Origin: Epiperipatus broadwayi
Taxonomy: Eukaryota; Onychophora; Udeonychophora; Euonychophora; Peripatidae
Reading direction: 5' to 3'
NCBI GenBank assembly: GCA_028023455.1
Contig: JAQFVV010006305.1
Coordinates: 921,001-985,000, forward strand
Length of the DNA stretch: 64,000 nt
Every line of letters starts with the position of its first letter. Position 1 is the first letter of the stretch. This document shows, piece by piece, positions 37,011 through 48,218 of the stretch. The notes under the pieces are model-generated. The model was not told the origin of the DNA. It did no database searches and saw only the letters and a program-made list of their open reading frames with translations. The position numbers and the translations under genes were made by a program.

Positions 37011-40000
37011 ATGGAGAAGGAATGGGTTTGTAAAATTAATGGTAAGAAAGTAATTTATAAATGTAATGGAGAAGAAAGAATTAAAAGAATTTATAAAAGA
37101 GTAGTTAGGAAAGAAGAAATTGTTAAAATTGGGTTTTTGAATATGCAAGGTGGTAGGAAACCAGAAAAGTGGATGGAATTAAATAAAACAATTGAAAATG
37201 AAGAGCTTGAGGTATTAGCAGTAGTGGAAACACATTTAAGAGAAGAAGAAGAACCTATTTTGGAACAGTTGGTATGGCAGGGTATAAATAGAAAAGAAAA
37301 AGAAAAAAGGGGTGGTGGTATAGGTGTTATATCAAAAAAATATTTAAATATTGTTAAATGTCAAGAACACTTGTGGTTTGAAATAAGGTTGGGTAGACAA
37401 GAATGGATGGTGGCTATAGTTTATATAGCTACTGGAGATAGTCAAATTATATTGGAGTGGAATAGTAACATATACGAATGTTTAGTTAAGGATATACAAA
37501 GTTTTAAAGAAAAGGGGAAGAGAATAATGGTTATAGGGGATATGAATGGACATATTGAAGAAATTGATGATGTAGATAATAAAAATGGACAGCTTTTGAA
37601 GAATTTTTGTCAGAAAGTGAATTTGAGTATTGGAAATTTATTAAATATTTATGAGGGACAATACACATGGTCCAGAAATAATATATTTCACACAATAGAT
37701 TATGTATTGGTAGAGAAAGAGGGAATAAATAAAATACGGAAAATTAAGGTATTTGATAATGAAGAAAAAGTATGCACTAGTGATCATAATTTCATTGTAA
37801 TTGAAATGGTTAGTAATGTGATGGAGAATAGAAATAAAAGTAGAAATAATAGTGAAAGATGTGGATGGAGAGTAAATGATAAGAATAAGTTGGAAGAGTA
37901 TAAAATACAAGTTGAAGAAATAATGGAAGAGTGGGTTGGGGATGAGTATAAGGATTGGTGTAAGGAAGTAGAAAAAGTTGCAAATAGGGTTTTAGGTGAG
38001 AATATTGAAAAGAATAAAAGTAATAAAAAAATTAAAATTAGTAAAAGTGTAAAAGAAAGGAAAGAAGCATGTAGAGAATATAAGTGTGCTATTAAGAATA
38101 AGGAAAGTGAAAAAGATATTAATGCTAAATGGGAAAAGTACTTAGAAAAGAAGAAGTTGGCTAAAATAGATATTTATAGAGAGAGAATGAAATTGAATAG
38201 TAAATTGTTGGAGGATATTAATAAAAGTGGAAGAGATGGAAGTAAAAAATTTTGGAATTATATTAAAAGGAGAAATGTAGGGGAGAGAGAGTTAGTATTA
38301 CTAGATGATGAGGGAACTGAGTGTAGTTCTAGAGAAGATTTAGAGAGAATCTTAAATAGTTATGTAATGAATATAGAAAAGATGTTAAATGTGAATGATA
38401 GAATATTAGAAAATATGAAAGAATATAGTAATGGGAATATTAGTTTTTCAGAAAATGAACTAAATGAGGTAGAGAAGAAATTGAAAAGTGGGAAGGCAAG
38501 AGGTTTAGATGGATGGGCAGCAGAGATGGTAATGAATTTAGGATATAGGGCAAAAGTAAAGTTATTATCCTGTTTTAATAAAATGGCACAGAATAGAGTT
38601 TTCCCAAGTAGTTGGAGTAATACAAGAGTAAGGTTATTATTTAAAGGAAAGGGTAAGGATCATAGAAAGTTGAATAATTATAGACCGATAGCGGTAACAT
38701 CAGTTTTATATAAAGTTTTCTCGTATATGGTGGCTAGTAAAGTTGTAAAATGGATGGAAGGGAATAATGTAGTGGGTGAAATGCAAGGAGGTTTTAGATT
38801 AGATAGGCGTATAGGAGATAGTTTATTTGTAGTTACACAACTTATGGATATGAGTAGGAATGCAGATAAACAGTTATATATGAGTTTTATAGATATAGAG
38901 AAGGCATATGATAGAGTAAATAGAAATAGATTATGGATAAGTTTAGCAAATTTGGGAATGGATGAAGCTTTAATAGATATTATTAAGAAATTATATGAAA
39001 ATAATTATTATATATATCAATTAGAGAATATAGAATCAATTAAAGTTAAAAATGGTGTGGGACTAAGGCAAGGATGCCCTATGTCACCTATTTTGTTTGT
39101 GTTGTATTTGAGTGAAATGGAAAGAGCAATAGAAAGATTAGGAAGAGGGATAGAGATACCGTTAATAGGTAGTAAGGGAGTATATATTTTATCAGGTCTT
39201 TTTTTTGCGGATATAGATCGGAAGAGCCGATCTAGAAGAGAAGATATGGAAGTTATGTTGAGGACATGTGCAAGGGTGGGTAAAGAGATGGGAATTAAAT
39301 TTAGTGAAGAAAAATCAAATATAATGATGGTTAATACTGAGGAAAGAGAAGATGTAGAATTTTTATTGGGAGATATTAAGTTAAGTGTGGTGAATAGATA
39401 TAGTTATTTGGGAATTATTTTAAGTAATCAGAAAAATTATTTGGATGAATGGGAGAAAAAATTGATAAATGAAGCAAAGAAAAGAAAGGGATTGATAAAG
39501 AAATTAACAGTATTTTCATATAATAAATATGATGTAGCTAGAATTATATGGAAAGGAGTTGCAGTAGCAGGGTTAACATATGGTAATGATGCATTATATG
39601 TTAGTAAAAAGATATTAGATTATTTAGAAAAAACTCAAAGGGAAGTAGGAAGACATGCATTGGATGCAGAAGTATGGACAGCAAGGGAGGCAATTCAAGG
39701 AGAAATGGGATGGTCAAGTTTTCATATGAGAGATGCAAAAAGTAAAATGAAAATGTTTGGTAGATTGCAGTTTATGGATAATAAAAGAATAGCTAAAATA
39801 GTATTTAATTGGGTTATGAGTAAAGGGCAGGTAACAAGATGGGTGAGAAAGGTAATGCGCTATGCAAAAGATTTGGATAAAGAATTTATATCAGTATATT
39901 TGTACAAAAGATGGGATGATTGTGTTAAGAGGATTATTGAGTCTTATAGTAGTAAGGAATGGGATAAAAGAATAAATTTATTAATAAAGACTAGGGAGTT

Positions 40001-40430
40001 AGAGAGATGGAGAAATAGTATGGAGAGTAAAAAGAGTTTAAATATATATAGAAATAAACAGAATATTAGGTGTGAGTTAATATATGATAATAGTAAGGAA
40101 AGTAGTTTATTGTTTAAGGCTCGAACGGGATCTTTAGCTACAAAAGAATATACATGTAAATGGAAAAATATGGGTGATTTATTTTGTAAATTATGTAAGG
40201 AAGGAATTGAAAATATTAGGCATTTGTTAATTGAATGTAAATGTTTGAAAACAGAAAGGGTACATATAATGAAGTTGTGGAAAAATAAATATGAAAAGAG
40301 TGATTATACAGAAAGTGAATTATTGGTTTTTATGCTAGGTTTGGGAAAAGATAAGGGGGATTTAGATATAAAGGTTATAGAGTTGACAAAAATTATGTTG
40401 TGGAAATGGGATAGAGCAGATTATGGGTAA
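37011..40430 (+). CDS. LINE ORF2: endonuclease and reverse transcriptase
   Basis: 1139 residues. The endonuclease/exonuclease/phosphatase domain is at about 38-265, with N44, E73, D177 and N179 in GDMNG, YTW (218-220), D230, and SDH at 257-259. The reverse transcriptase is at about 480-800: GLDG (498-501), NYRPIAVTS, motif A FIDIEKAYD with D628, LRQGCPMSP (685-693), and motif C starting FAD at 732-734. The next residue should be the second catalytic Asp but is Ile, and residues 735-741 are encoded by adapter-like DNA, so the loss is suspect. A C-terminal zinc knuckle has C1059, C1062, H1071 and C1076. The protein would nick the target and copy the element RNA. Apart from motif C the frame is intact. 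ATG 37011 is the first in frame. Confidence 0.9.
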   Translation: MEKEWVCKINGKKVIYKCNGEERIKRIYKRVVRKEEIVKIGFLNMQGGRKPEKWMELNKTIENEELEVLAVVETHLREEEEPILEQLVWQGINRKEKEKRGGGIGVISKKYLNIVKCQEHLWFEIRLGRQEWMVAIVYIATGDSQIILEWNSNIYECLVKDIQSFKEKGKRIMVIGDMNGHIEEIDDVDNKNGQLLKNFCQKVNLSIGNLLNIYEGQYTWSRNNIFHTIDYVLVEKEGINKIRKIKVFDNEEKVCTSDHNFIVIEMVSNVMENRNKSRNNSERCGWRVNDKNKLEEYKIQVEEIMEEWVGDEYKDWCKEVEKVANRVLGENIEKNKSNKKIKISKSVKERKEACREYKCAIKNKESEKDINAKWEKYLEKKKLAKIDIYRERMKLNSKLLEDINKSGRDGSKKFWNYIKRRNVGERELVLLDDEGTECSSREDLERILNSYVMNIEKMLNVNDRILENMKEYSNGNISFSENELNEVEKKLKSGKARGLDGWAAEMVMNLGYRAKVKLLSCFNKMAQNRVFPSSWSNTRVRLLFKGKGKDHRKLNNYRPIAVTSVLYKVFSYMVASKVVKWMEGNNVVGEMQGGFRLDRRIGDSLFVVTQLMDMSRNADKQLYMSFIDIEKAYDRVNRNRLWISLANLGMDEALIDIIKKLYENNYYIYQLENIESIKVKNGVGLRQGCPMSPILFVLYLSEMERAIERLGRGIEIPLIGSKGVYILSGLFFADIDRKSRSRREDMEVMLRTCARVGKEMGIKFSEEKSNIMMVNTEEREDVEFLLGDIKLSVVNRYSYLGIILSNQKNYLDEWEKKLINEAKKRKGLIKKLTVFSYNKYDVARIIWKGVAVAGLTYGNDALYVSKKILDYLEKTQREVGRHALDAEVWTAREAIQGEMGWSSFHMRDAKSKMKMFGRLQFMDNKRIAKIVFNWVMSKGQVTRWVRKVMRYAKDLDKEFISVYLYKRWDDCVKRIIESYSSKEWDKRINLLIKTRELERWRNSMESKKSLNIYRNKQNIRCELIYDNSKESSLLFKARTGSLATKEYTCKWKNMGDLFCKLCKEGIENIRHLLIECKCLKTERVHIMKLWKNKYEKSDYTESELLVFMLGLGKDKGDLDIKVIELTKIMLWKWDRADYG
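39215..39233 (+). other. Illumina adapter-like sequence inside ORF2
   Basis: AGATCGGAAGAGCCGATCT. The first 13 bases are identical to the common Illumina adapter start, and the last seven (CCGATCT) equal the end of its reverse complement. It lies at the RT active site and keeps the frame and the expected spacing to the following REDM residues. Confidence 0.85.
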
Positions 40431-40838
40431 ATTTAGAGTGGGGAATGTAAAAGAAAGTGGCTAACAGGTTTATCTGGGCTTAATTGCTGAGATATTCTTG
40501 ACTTCGTTTAAGGAGAAGCCGTAATACATCACATCACATGCCTTGTTTAATAACAATTATGTGCTAGTATAAGAGATAGTGATCATGTGATGTTTAAAAT
40601 GGTTTAACACCAATCCTACCTAATAGGATAATGGTGGCCATGGTTGTTAAAGAGTCAAAGACACCAAAATATATGGGTGCTGAACTGAGTTCAAACCCAT
40701 ATGACTATATAAGCTATTGAGTTTAGATTGAAAATATTATCATGTTTTTAATTTCATTCTCTTAGTTTTGTAGTTAAGTAGAGTTAAAAGGTGGCTGCTG
40801 GAGGGTTGCATTAGATTCTAAGATCTAGGTGCAGTGCT

Positions 40839-40905
40839 CTCAGATCCAAGGCTCCTCATTGACGAAGGCCACAAGCCAGAAACTAGTCTGGGGATATTGG
40901 ATGAG
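40839..40905 (+). ncRNA. Mutated hammerhead (F2, right arm of composite)
   Basis: Stems II, III and I are as in the left arm, but the core begins TTGACGA, so C3 is changed to U. Probably inactive. Confidence 0.6.
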
Positions 40906-41040
40906 TAGGAACTAGATAGGGATTTTATGCACAAGCCTTCTGGCATCTATTGATTACTCTGGTTGCCCTGTTTCATAACAATTATGTGCTAGTGTAAGAG
41001 ATAATGATCATGTGATGTTTAGTAGTTTATATCAATTATA

Positions 41041-41439
41041 TATGAAAACATGAAGTTTAAAAGAGCATCAAAAGAAATCTGTTCTTAGGTGGACTAAAAA
41101 GAATCCCAACTATTTTTTTGACAATGAACATATTAGTGATTTTTTAAAAGATCATTTTTGGTATTCTCACAATGTGGAATTTTGTAAATGATATAAAACT
41201 TAAAAGACAGAAATTAAATAACTGATAAGAGTGCTTAATGTTTATTAAATTAAAATTGCAGAAGATATAGATTTTTTGAAAATCACGATCATTTAAATCT
41301 TTTTTCTTTATTGCATAGTATTATCATCCAACTAAATAAATCACTACACATCACATGATCATCATTAAATTGATGCTAATCTTTTATATATTTTGAATGG
41401 CTGGAGGAAATATTTTAATTATTTGAATGATACAAACAT
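41041..41439. other. Unassigned DNA with an F2 end word
   Basis: 41338-41368 contains the CACATCACATGATCATCA end sequence of F2 without the rest of an element. Nothing else was recognised. Confidence 0.45.
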
Positions 41440-42700
41440 TCAGATTAATATAAAAAATTGATAATATATCCATTCTATTTACTAATGATTCTATTTGTTG
41501 CAATTTATAAAGGAAATAAAAAATATTGCAGTAATTGTCATGAAATATCATTATTAGGTATTGTAGCAAAAATAATTTTACAGATTATATTGAATAGATT
41601 GCTTTCAATCATAGATAGTTACCAGAGACTTACTATGGTTTTAGATAAAACCATAGTATAGTATAGGCTTTGTTGCCAAATAAGTGCAAGAAACACTTCA
41701 TAAGAAAAGATATAAATTATATATTAGTTTTATCAATTTGATTAAAGCACTTGATTCTATTTTCCCAAAGGTGAGACAATATTTAAAATTAGTTGGGAGT
41801 CTGTCAGTTTATTCATACTATATAATTCTATTCTATGGAATAAGAAGAAGACTTATTATTGCTGGTGAAAAATCTGAGGCATTTGAAATGAAAATGAACA
41901 ATAAGTGTATTAACTTCAATTCTGTTTTCATTTTTATCATAGTATATATTTTTTTATATTTATTAGTAGCTTCATAGATATCAAATATGATATCACTTGA
42001 TTTTAATTTGAATTGATTAAAAAGAAGAATTTCAACTTATTGGTTTGTTATTATAAAATGATGATGTAAATATTTTTCCCAATTTAAAGGATGATCTACA
42101 GAACGTTTTGAATGCAGTCTTGAGATTTTGAATTAGTAATAAATGTTTGAAATATATCAGTAGTCATTAAAAAAAAACTTTAATCTAGTTTTGGCTTGGA
42201 TTACTATCAATTTGAAAATCAATTTAAATTAAATACCTTGGTAACTTTTTAGATAATAGGGTGGTTGTTGAAGTGTGACAATTCCCATATTTTTACTGCA
42301 TTTACTAAAGTATGAGAGAATATTTCATCAAAATGAACTACCTCAACAAAACTAATTACATATGACTATTGTTTTGCTAATTTATTGCATGAAAGAGAGA
42401 CATATAGATCCTGCTAAGGTGTTGAAAAAGTTTTAAAACGGATGTTTTTTTTTAAATTATAGCAAGATCTTAAGATAAAAATTGATATATTCGTCAGCTT
42501 GTTGAAAGAAAAACTATTGAATCTACATGGGAAAAACCTTTATTGGATTAAGCATGTGAAAAACACGAATCATAATAGATTTCTTAAAAATATAATTTAT
42601 TATGATATTACATATCATGGAAGATGTAGACAATGTTATATTATAAAAAATATTTCAAAGATTTTTTTTTTAGGTTCAGAAGCATTTTGTATACTGCCGT
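41440..42700 (+). pseudogene. Decayed LINE reverse transcriptase fragment
   Basis: Pieces in changing frames follow the order of a LINE ORF2: CSNCHEISLLGIVAKI at about 41538-41580 (RT fingers), LYISFINLIKALDSI at about 41712-41762 (motif A region, first Asp replaced by Asn), GEKSEAFEM near 41865, FKYLGNFLDNR near 42220, and a C-terminal LYWIKHVKN ... RFLKNIIYYD stretch at 42538-42605. Many stops. It belongs to the apurinic-endonuclease LINE class, RTE-like rather than close to the intact CR1-like element. Confidence 0.7.
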
Positions 42701-43871
42701 TTTGATATATATATATTTTATCGGCAACAATAATCGTTATTTTTTTTTTTTTTAACTTTATTAGTAGCAAAATATTACAAGAATATTTACATTAAGAGCT
42801 TTTTACATTTTTTTTATTTATAATTTTTAATATCTTAGGATGTTTTTAGAGTATAATGATTTGAAACAAGATGATTACTGTTATCGCATTATCAACACAT
42901 TAATGAGCAACCAAGGAATACATTGCTTTGCCATATTTTTTTTGTGACATTACTAGGTATATATTTCTGAGCATAAAGATAAATGTTATACCATTCTTTT
43001 TAAGTACATGGTATTTTTTGTTATCAAAGATTTTATTAAATCGCTGCAGTATTGTTTGCTTTCAAGGTTATAGTCGAAACCATCAATAAACAGTTGCAAT
43101 TAGACAATAAGTTAAAAGACAGTTTTATGAGATGTCAAATAAATATTAAATGGCTAGCATATATTTATGGAAATATTTATGTTTGATGAATTATCTTTAA
43201 CTTTTGATTCTTTGTCTTTTTTTTTCCTTTTGGAGTTACAATAACTAATTAATATAAATGACTGCTAATTAATTATCAATTGCATACTTTAATTTAATGA
43301 AGTTCTTTTAATATTAATACAACTTTATTATGTTTATAGCCATTGTTATTTATTTCTTGTTTATTTGCTTTTCAGACTTTTTCGAAGTGAACGAAAAATA
43401 TACTTTACATGAATTAAAAAAAAAAAGAGAGAATATAAATTGAAAATTATCGCCAAAACAGACCTTAGAAAATCACAAATCTTTACTGGAAAGAATTCTT
43501 TTTTTTCTTAAAACTATTTCATTTTTCTGTTATGGACTAAGTGATTCATTCATATACTTTGCATCCATTAAAAATCTTCACTTAACAAAATGTAAGAAAA
43601 TTTCAAATCAGACTGTCAAGCAATTAAATTTCCCTATTGTATTTTTATTTTTTTGAAAATATTTTTAATTTATACAAATAAAATGTATTATTGTAAATTT
43701 AAAAAAATTGCCTTAATTAATAAAATTTGAATTAAACTTAAAAAATTTGATTTCATTTATTTATTTAATAGTAAATTTTTATTGATTTTTTTTCTTCTGA
43801 AAATAATGCAAAATATGAAAACATATTGTCAGTCATAATAAGTGGAGTGATTTAAGTGAAATAACTGAATA
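42701..43871. other. Unassigned AT-rich DNA
   Basis: Nothing recognised; homopolymer T near 42741. Confidence 0.45.
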
Positions 43872-43970
43872 ATTTTTTTTTTCATATGTCAAAGCGTTGA
43901 CTGGGAAGCGAACCCGGACCAGCTGCTTAGAAAGCAGCTATGCTAACTGCCAGAACCACCAGCACTTGAC
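43872..43970 (-). mobile_element. tRNA-derived SINE, best-preserved head
   Basis: Minus strand: GCTGGTGGTTCTGGCAGTTAGC (A-box region), anticodon arm GCTGC-TTTCTAA-GCAGC, B box GGTTCGCTTCC, CAACGC acceptor complement, TTTGACATATG and an A tail. Same family as 17132 and 19513. The flanking repeat is unclear. Confidence 0.75.
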
Positions 43971-45173
43971 TAACTGCAAACTTTTTGACATTATCTTGCT
44001 GCCTACAACAACATTCCAATTATGATAAGTTTAATTAACAATTAACTTTTAAGAGATAATTATCTACCCCTTAAAATATCAAAATGGCTCAACTACTTAT
44101 GCAAATGTTATAACAGTTCTCAGAAATGTTTTGAAAGAAAAAAAGCATCCATAAAGATTAAAAAGTGACTAATTTTGGTATAAATGAAAAAGTCAAAAGG
44201 GCAGAATACAAATCAAAGAAAACACTCCTCAATTTGCTCTCATTTCTAAAAATGGCTTAAACTAATGTCAGGCAAATCATAAGAATTTTCTAGTTTATAA
44301 TTATCCATGTGGTGAGTTAAGCCTTTAAGAATTCAGACAAAATCAGTAAGATCATGAAACAAAACAGTTTCAGTAGAAGTTCAATGCTATTATATAGCTC
44401 AGCATTATGTTGGATCAAAAAAAAACCTAAAGATTCTTGAATTGATTCTTAGTTGTAGAAAATAACAATCTTCTGGTCAATTAAAAATGTCTGTTATACT
44501 CAATCTCCACTTGAAAGCTCCCAATTCATAAAATGTATTTTAGTAATGATCTAAAAGTGTAAATCCATCAAGAAAAAAAGGCCTGTAATTGTTCTAAAAT
44601 CATCTAAACATTTTAGAAAAAATGATATCATTGATAATGGAATCAATTTACAGCTTATAATTCAATAAATAATAGAAAAGTATATCAATTATATTCATTA
44701 AGGAAATGAGTAGAATAATTTGCAAAATAATTAAAACAAATAAGATTAATATCTAAATTTTAAATGCCTGATTATAACAAATTGTGATGATAGAGATTCA
44801 TCAAGCATGCAACAATAAAAATTTTCAGATGTGAGAAATGTTTTTAAAAAATTAGCAATTGGGATAGTTAAAAAAAAATCAAAATACTTATTGAATATGA
44901 AAGTGAATTTTAAAAGGTCAATGTGACTTTTCTCAACATTAAAAGATAGTTGAGATTATTTTTTTGCAAACTTATTTTGATTCCAACAAAATTAGATATA
45001 CAGGTCAAGTCTTTTATGAGTGAGCCTTTTTTTTTTTATAGAGTAATATAAATCAAACTGATAAAACAAATCAAGCCACTGAATCAAAACCAGCATACTA
45101 ATATATTTTCATAAATTACTTCATATAATATTCATAAGCAGTTCAATTTATAGTTATTTTTTGTACATTGTTT
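43971..45173. other. Unassigned AT-rich DNA
   Basis: Nothing recognised. Confidence 0.45.
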
Positions 45174-45181
45174 GTCTATTG

Positions 45182-45641
45182 CAGGGGTGGCCAACTTTTG
45201 TGTTCATAAGATCTACTTTTCATTTTAAAAATGTGTTGCGATTGACTTGTTAATGGCATAGTCTATGTAGAGGGAGGTGTGAAATACATACTATTTTTAT
45301 ATATCTACCTAGTAAAAAATAACATTTAACGGGCCACAAAACTCATGTCCGGGGAATTAAAGCAACATGAGTAATTATTAACAATATTTATTAATTCAAA
45401 TTAGCTACATTAAATCAAGATTAAAAATACTATTTTCAATAATGATACGGTTTAGTGGATGGACTTCACCTATCTAGAATTGAAAAAAAAAATTAGAACA
45501 AAAATAACGAAAAAACTTGAAAATCTTGATTTAATTTGTTTCACTCGTTACCCGACAGCTCTTACTATATTGGCCTCATGATCGACCAAAAATGGCTTTG
45601 TGATCGACCGGTGGATCATGATCTACTTATTGGACACCCTA
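45182..45641. mobile_element. hAT-type non-autonomous element
   Basis: Starts CAGGGGTGGCCAAC and ends TTGGACACCCTA, imperfect inverted ends of the hAT type, with an exact 8-base duplication GTCTATTG at 45174-45181 and 45642-45649, the size expected for hAT. Subterminal GATCGACCGGTGGATCATGA is typical of such elements. No transposase. Confidence 0.8.
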
Positions 45642-45689
45642 GTCTATTGTATTTAATTACTATCACAAATGAGAAAAAGCAATACAATT

Positions 45690-46125
45690 GTACATATTTT
45701 TACTAATAATAATAATAATTATTCCAACTGCTGTAAATCACTTTTTTTTATCATAAGCAAAATTGTAAACTCTCATTACATATGTAATCTCATATACCAA
45801 ATTGTATCTAAATATGTTGTTCACATGCAACTTATGTAACACATGAACAATATGATAGCTATGGAAATTACAATGTTTCCCACCAAATAGGCCCAATATA
45901 TATACAATCATATATTAAGTTAACACCAACTCTAACCCCACATCCCTTATGTTTTCCCTCATGTGCTTCCATGTATTTTTCTCATGATTCCATTTAAAAA
46001 TTCTATGTAATTCTAATTTGGACAAATTATGTAATGATCATTCTTCCGTCAATTGCTGTAAGTCAAGTTTTTTTTTCTTATCACAAGCAAGATTGCATAT
46101 GTAATATCATGTATCAACTTGTATT
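45690..46125 (-). repeat. Inverted copy of the 27-kb tandem repeat
   Basis: The reverse complement matches 27222-27780 in order, including GAAAACATA, GTGATTTACAGC and ATTACATATG landmarks, and again spans parts of two units. No F1 insertion here. Confidence 0.7.
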
Positions 46126-46549
46126 CTGACTACTAACTGTAATATAATCTATTAAAGATTGTTTTGAATGTGGATGCTTGTTTGTTCTTTTATAGTAGTT
46201 TTTCTGCTTAAACAAATTGTTTGTGATAGTTAGTCCATGCGTAGAGCAATAAAGCTTCAATACCATTATTTCCAACACCTTTTTGCTTTCAAATCTTCAA
46301 GAATAAAAATGTAATCTTTTAATGGTATTGCTATAACAATGCTATACAATAAGAAATAAAAACTTTTTCTCTGAATATAAGGTTGGGGAATAGGCATTAA
46401 TTAAATGAGCACTAGTATCATGATACAATGTAAGTTTTAACATCATTAATCTTTCATAAATATGAAAAATTCCAACAATAGAAGATAATAAATTAGTTTT
46501 TAAAGCAAATTTAACACCTTGCATTATCTTTTCACTAAATGAACTACCT
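46126..46549. other. Unassigned AT-rich DNA
   Basis: Nothing recognised. Confidence 0.4.
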
Positions 46550-46990
46550 TAAAAAAAAAAAACTTGTATCTTACTATCTATTCTATTAAACTCCCATCCT
46601 GTGAAAGATGAGTTTCATTAAGAGTAGCTAAATCATTTTTAAATTTTGTCAGCTCGTTAGCCACCAGTGCAATCCTAATTATTGAAGAATTTGTATCAAG
46701 TAAAATTTCACATTCCATGTACCATTGATATTATTACTACTATTATTACTTCTATCATTGAAATGAGTAATCTACCAGCCATGACAATCTAGTTGATGTA
46801 AGACAGGTAACCCACTTCTGAGGTTGGTAGGGGAATCCTTAAATAGGGCTAACTAAATATAAATAATTCCTGCCAAAACTCTAGACTTATTGAAATCCAA
46901 TTTTGATGATTCATTAGTAATTGTAGTGCCTCACCAAAAATCACCACTAAGAATTGCCAGCCTACTAAGCCTGTCCTCATCACTGCTTTC
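46550..46990 (-). pseudogene. Decayed LINE endonuclease fragment
   Basis: Minus-strand reading gives GTWNVKF, then in another frame IALVANELTKFKNDLATL followed by NETHLSQDGSLIE, the N-terminal part of an apurinic-type LINE endonuclease (the ETH glutamate is kept). Several frameshifts and stops. It could be the 5' part of the same LINE type as 41440-42700. Confidence 0.65.
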
Positions 46991-48089
46991 TTAATTATTT
47001 AGGCCTTGAGCTATAAAAAAAAATGGGACTTGAAGTTAAAAATACTACGTGTAATTAAATGATGGAAATTTTGTTGCATAACACACAATCCCATTGTCAG
47101 TTAGTACAAGATATCCAATGGCATGACAGGTTCATGACAATTGGGTCCTAGGATAATTTAAATGACTGAAGAGGAAAATATGACTGTTTATATTGTGAAT
47201 ACCTCTAACTTTTGTTTAATTGATGAATGCATATTATGCCAATGAAATTGTTATATCTCAAGTAAACCACAATCCTTTAAAAACATGTTTGACCGAACAG
47301 AGGATTGAAGTTAAAAAAGGAATTACAGATTCCTATAGTTTCTGACAGAAATTATATATAAATTTTTTTTAATAATATTAGAGACAATGGATAAAGCAGC
47401 TCTGATTTATTTTATACTGGTATCAACTAAACAATACACCTTACTATTTATTATAGAAAGGGATGCAATTTATGAATGAGCATTGAAACACTAGGTAGTT
47501 ACCTAAACTCATATAACAAGATACTGGATGACAAGGCAAGAAAGTTTACTTGAAAATAAACCTATGGGCTTTATATTATTACCACATACATTATATACAA
47601 TCTTTCATGATTTGATACCAGACTACTATAATAATGAGTTATAGTAGTTGCTGTTTTCATAATTAATTATTCATTATCTACAGAACGCCTACATGGTAGT
47701 TACTTCTGTACTCTTTATTTTTTTGTTGCCCAAATAAGCATATCACAAGAAGACAAAAACTGTTATTCAAAGAAAATGGCAATCTAATTTACTTGCAGTA
47801 GTTGGTAAAATGATTTATGCTTATAAAAAGAAGAAAAATCACAGTATAAATAATTTCATAATTGAATAGTACCAGGAGAAAAGAGTAATGTGTGTGAATC
47901 GATAAATAATAAAATTAAAGATATCAGTTCACAAAAAATTGATATCTGTATAAAAGAAAATAGCTAACAAGAAGTACAATTTTGGTCTCTAAATTTCTGG
48001 TATAATGGTGTATAGATCTTGGTTGTATCTGAAGAGGGGACTAAATCATTTATGATTGATAGTTATTTACAAAGAAAATGAAAAGTTAC
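46991..48089. other. Unassigned AT-rich DNA
   Basis: Nothing recognised. Confidence 0.45.
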
Positions 48090-48102
48090 ACAGAAAAATA
48101 TA

Positions 48103-48205
48103 TAATATATAGGGTATATGAGCACAGACTTTCACAGCACCCACCACTCACCTATATATTACATATATTGATATAGGTATATAATAAGCCTGTATTTCAG
48201 TTATT
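48103..48205 (+). mobile_element. F1 element, miniature copy
   Basis: Only about 100 bases: the TATAGGGTATATGAGCACAG block joined to the CCTATATATTACATAT ... AATAAGCCTGTATTTCAGTT end. The 13-base direct repeat ACAGAAAAATATA flanks it (48090-48102 and 48206-48218). The ribozyme is deleted. Confidence 0.8.
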
Positions 48206-48218
48206 ACAGAAAAATATA

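Larger units (their letters stand above)
35426..40540 (+). mobile_element. Full-length CR1-like LINE (non-LTR retrotransposon)
   Basis: 5' region with two tandem monomers, ORF1 and ORF2 in different frames separated by 95 bases, a 3' UTR of about 110 bases with a CTTC/GGAG hairpin, and an (ACATC)n tail at 40527-40540. PHD finger plus esterase in ORF1, an apurinic-type endonuclease and reverse transcriptase in ORF2, and a short-repeat tail in place of poly-A all fit the CR1/L2 group. The 5' boundary is uncertain (somewhere in 35426-35600). A second, truncated copy is at 26228-26596. Both ORFs are open, so the insertion is young. Confidence 0.85.
34882..41027. mobile_element. F2 inverted-repeat element with a CR1-like LINE inside
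   Basis: The left arm (34882-35425) and right arm (40541-41027) are inverted copies of the long F2 sequence; between them lies the full-length LINE. The outer flanks carry TATATCCATTATA (34869-34881) and TATATCAATTATA (41028-41040), a 13-base repeat with one mismatch, so the two arms appear to have entered as one element and the LINE came later. The left arm ends in a small secondary palindrome (35345-35424). Confidence 0.7.

Noticed and set aside
43888-43970. Genuine tRNA gene
   Set aside because: Shares its 3' extension and A tail with three other copies, so it is a SINE.
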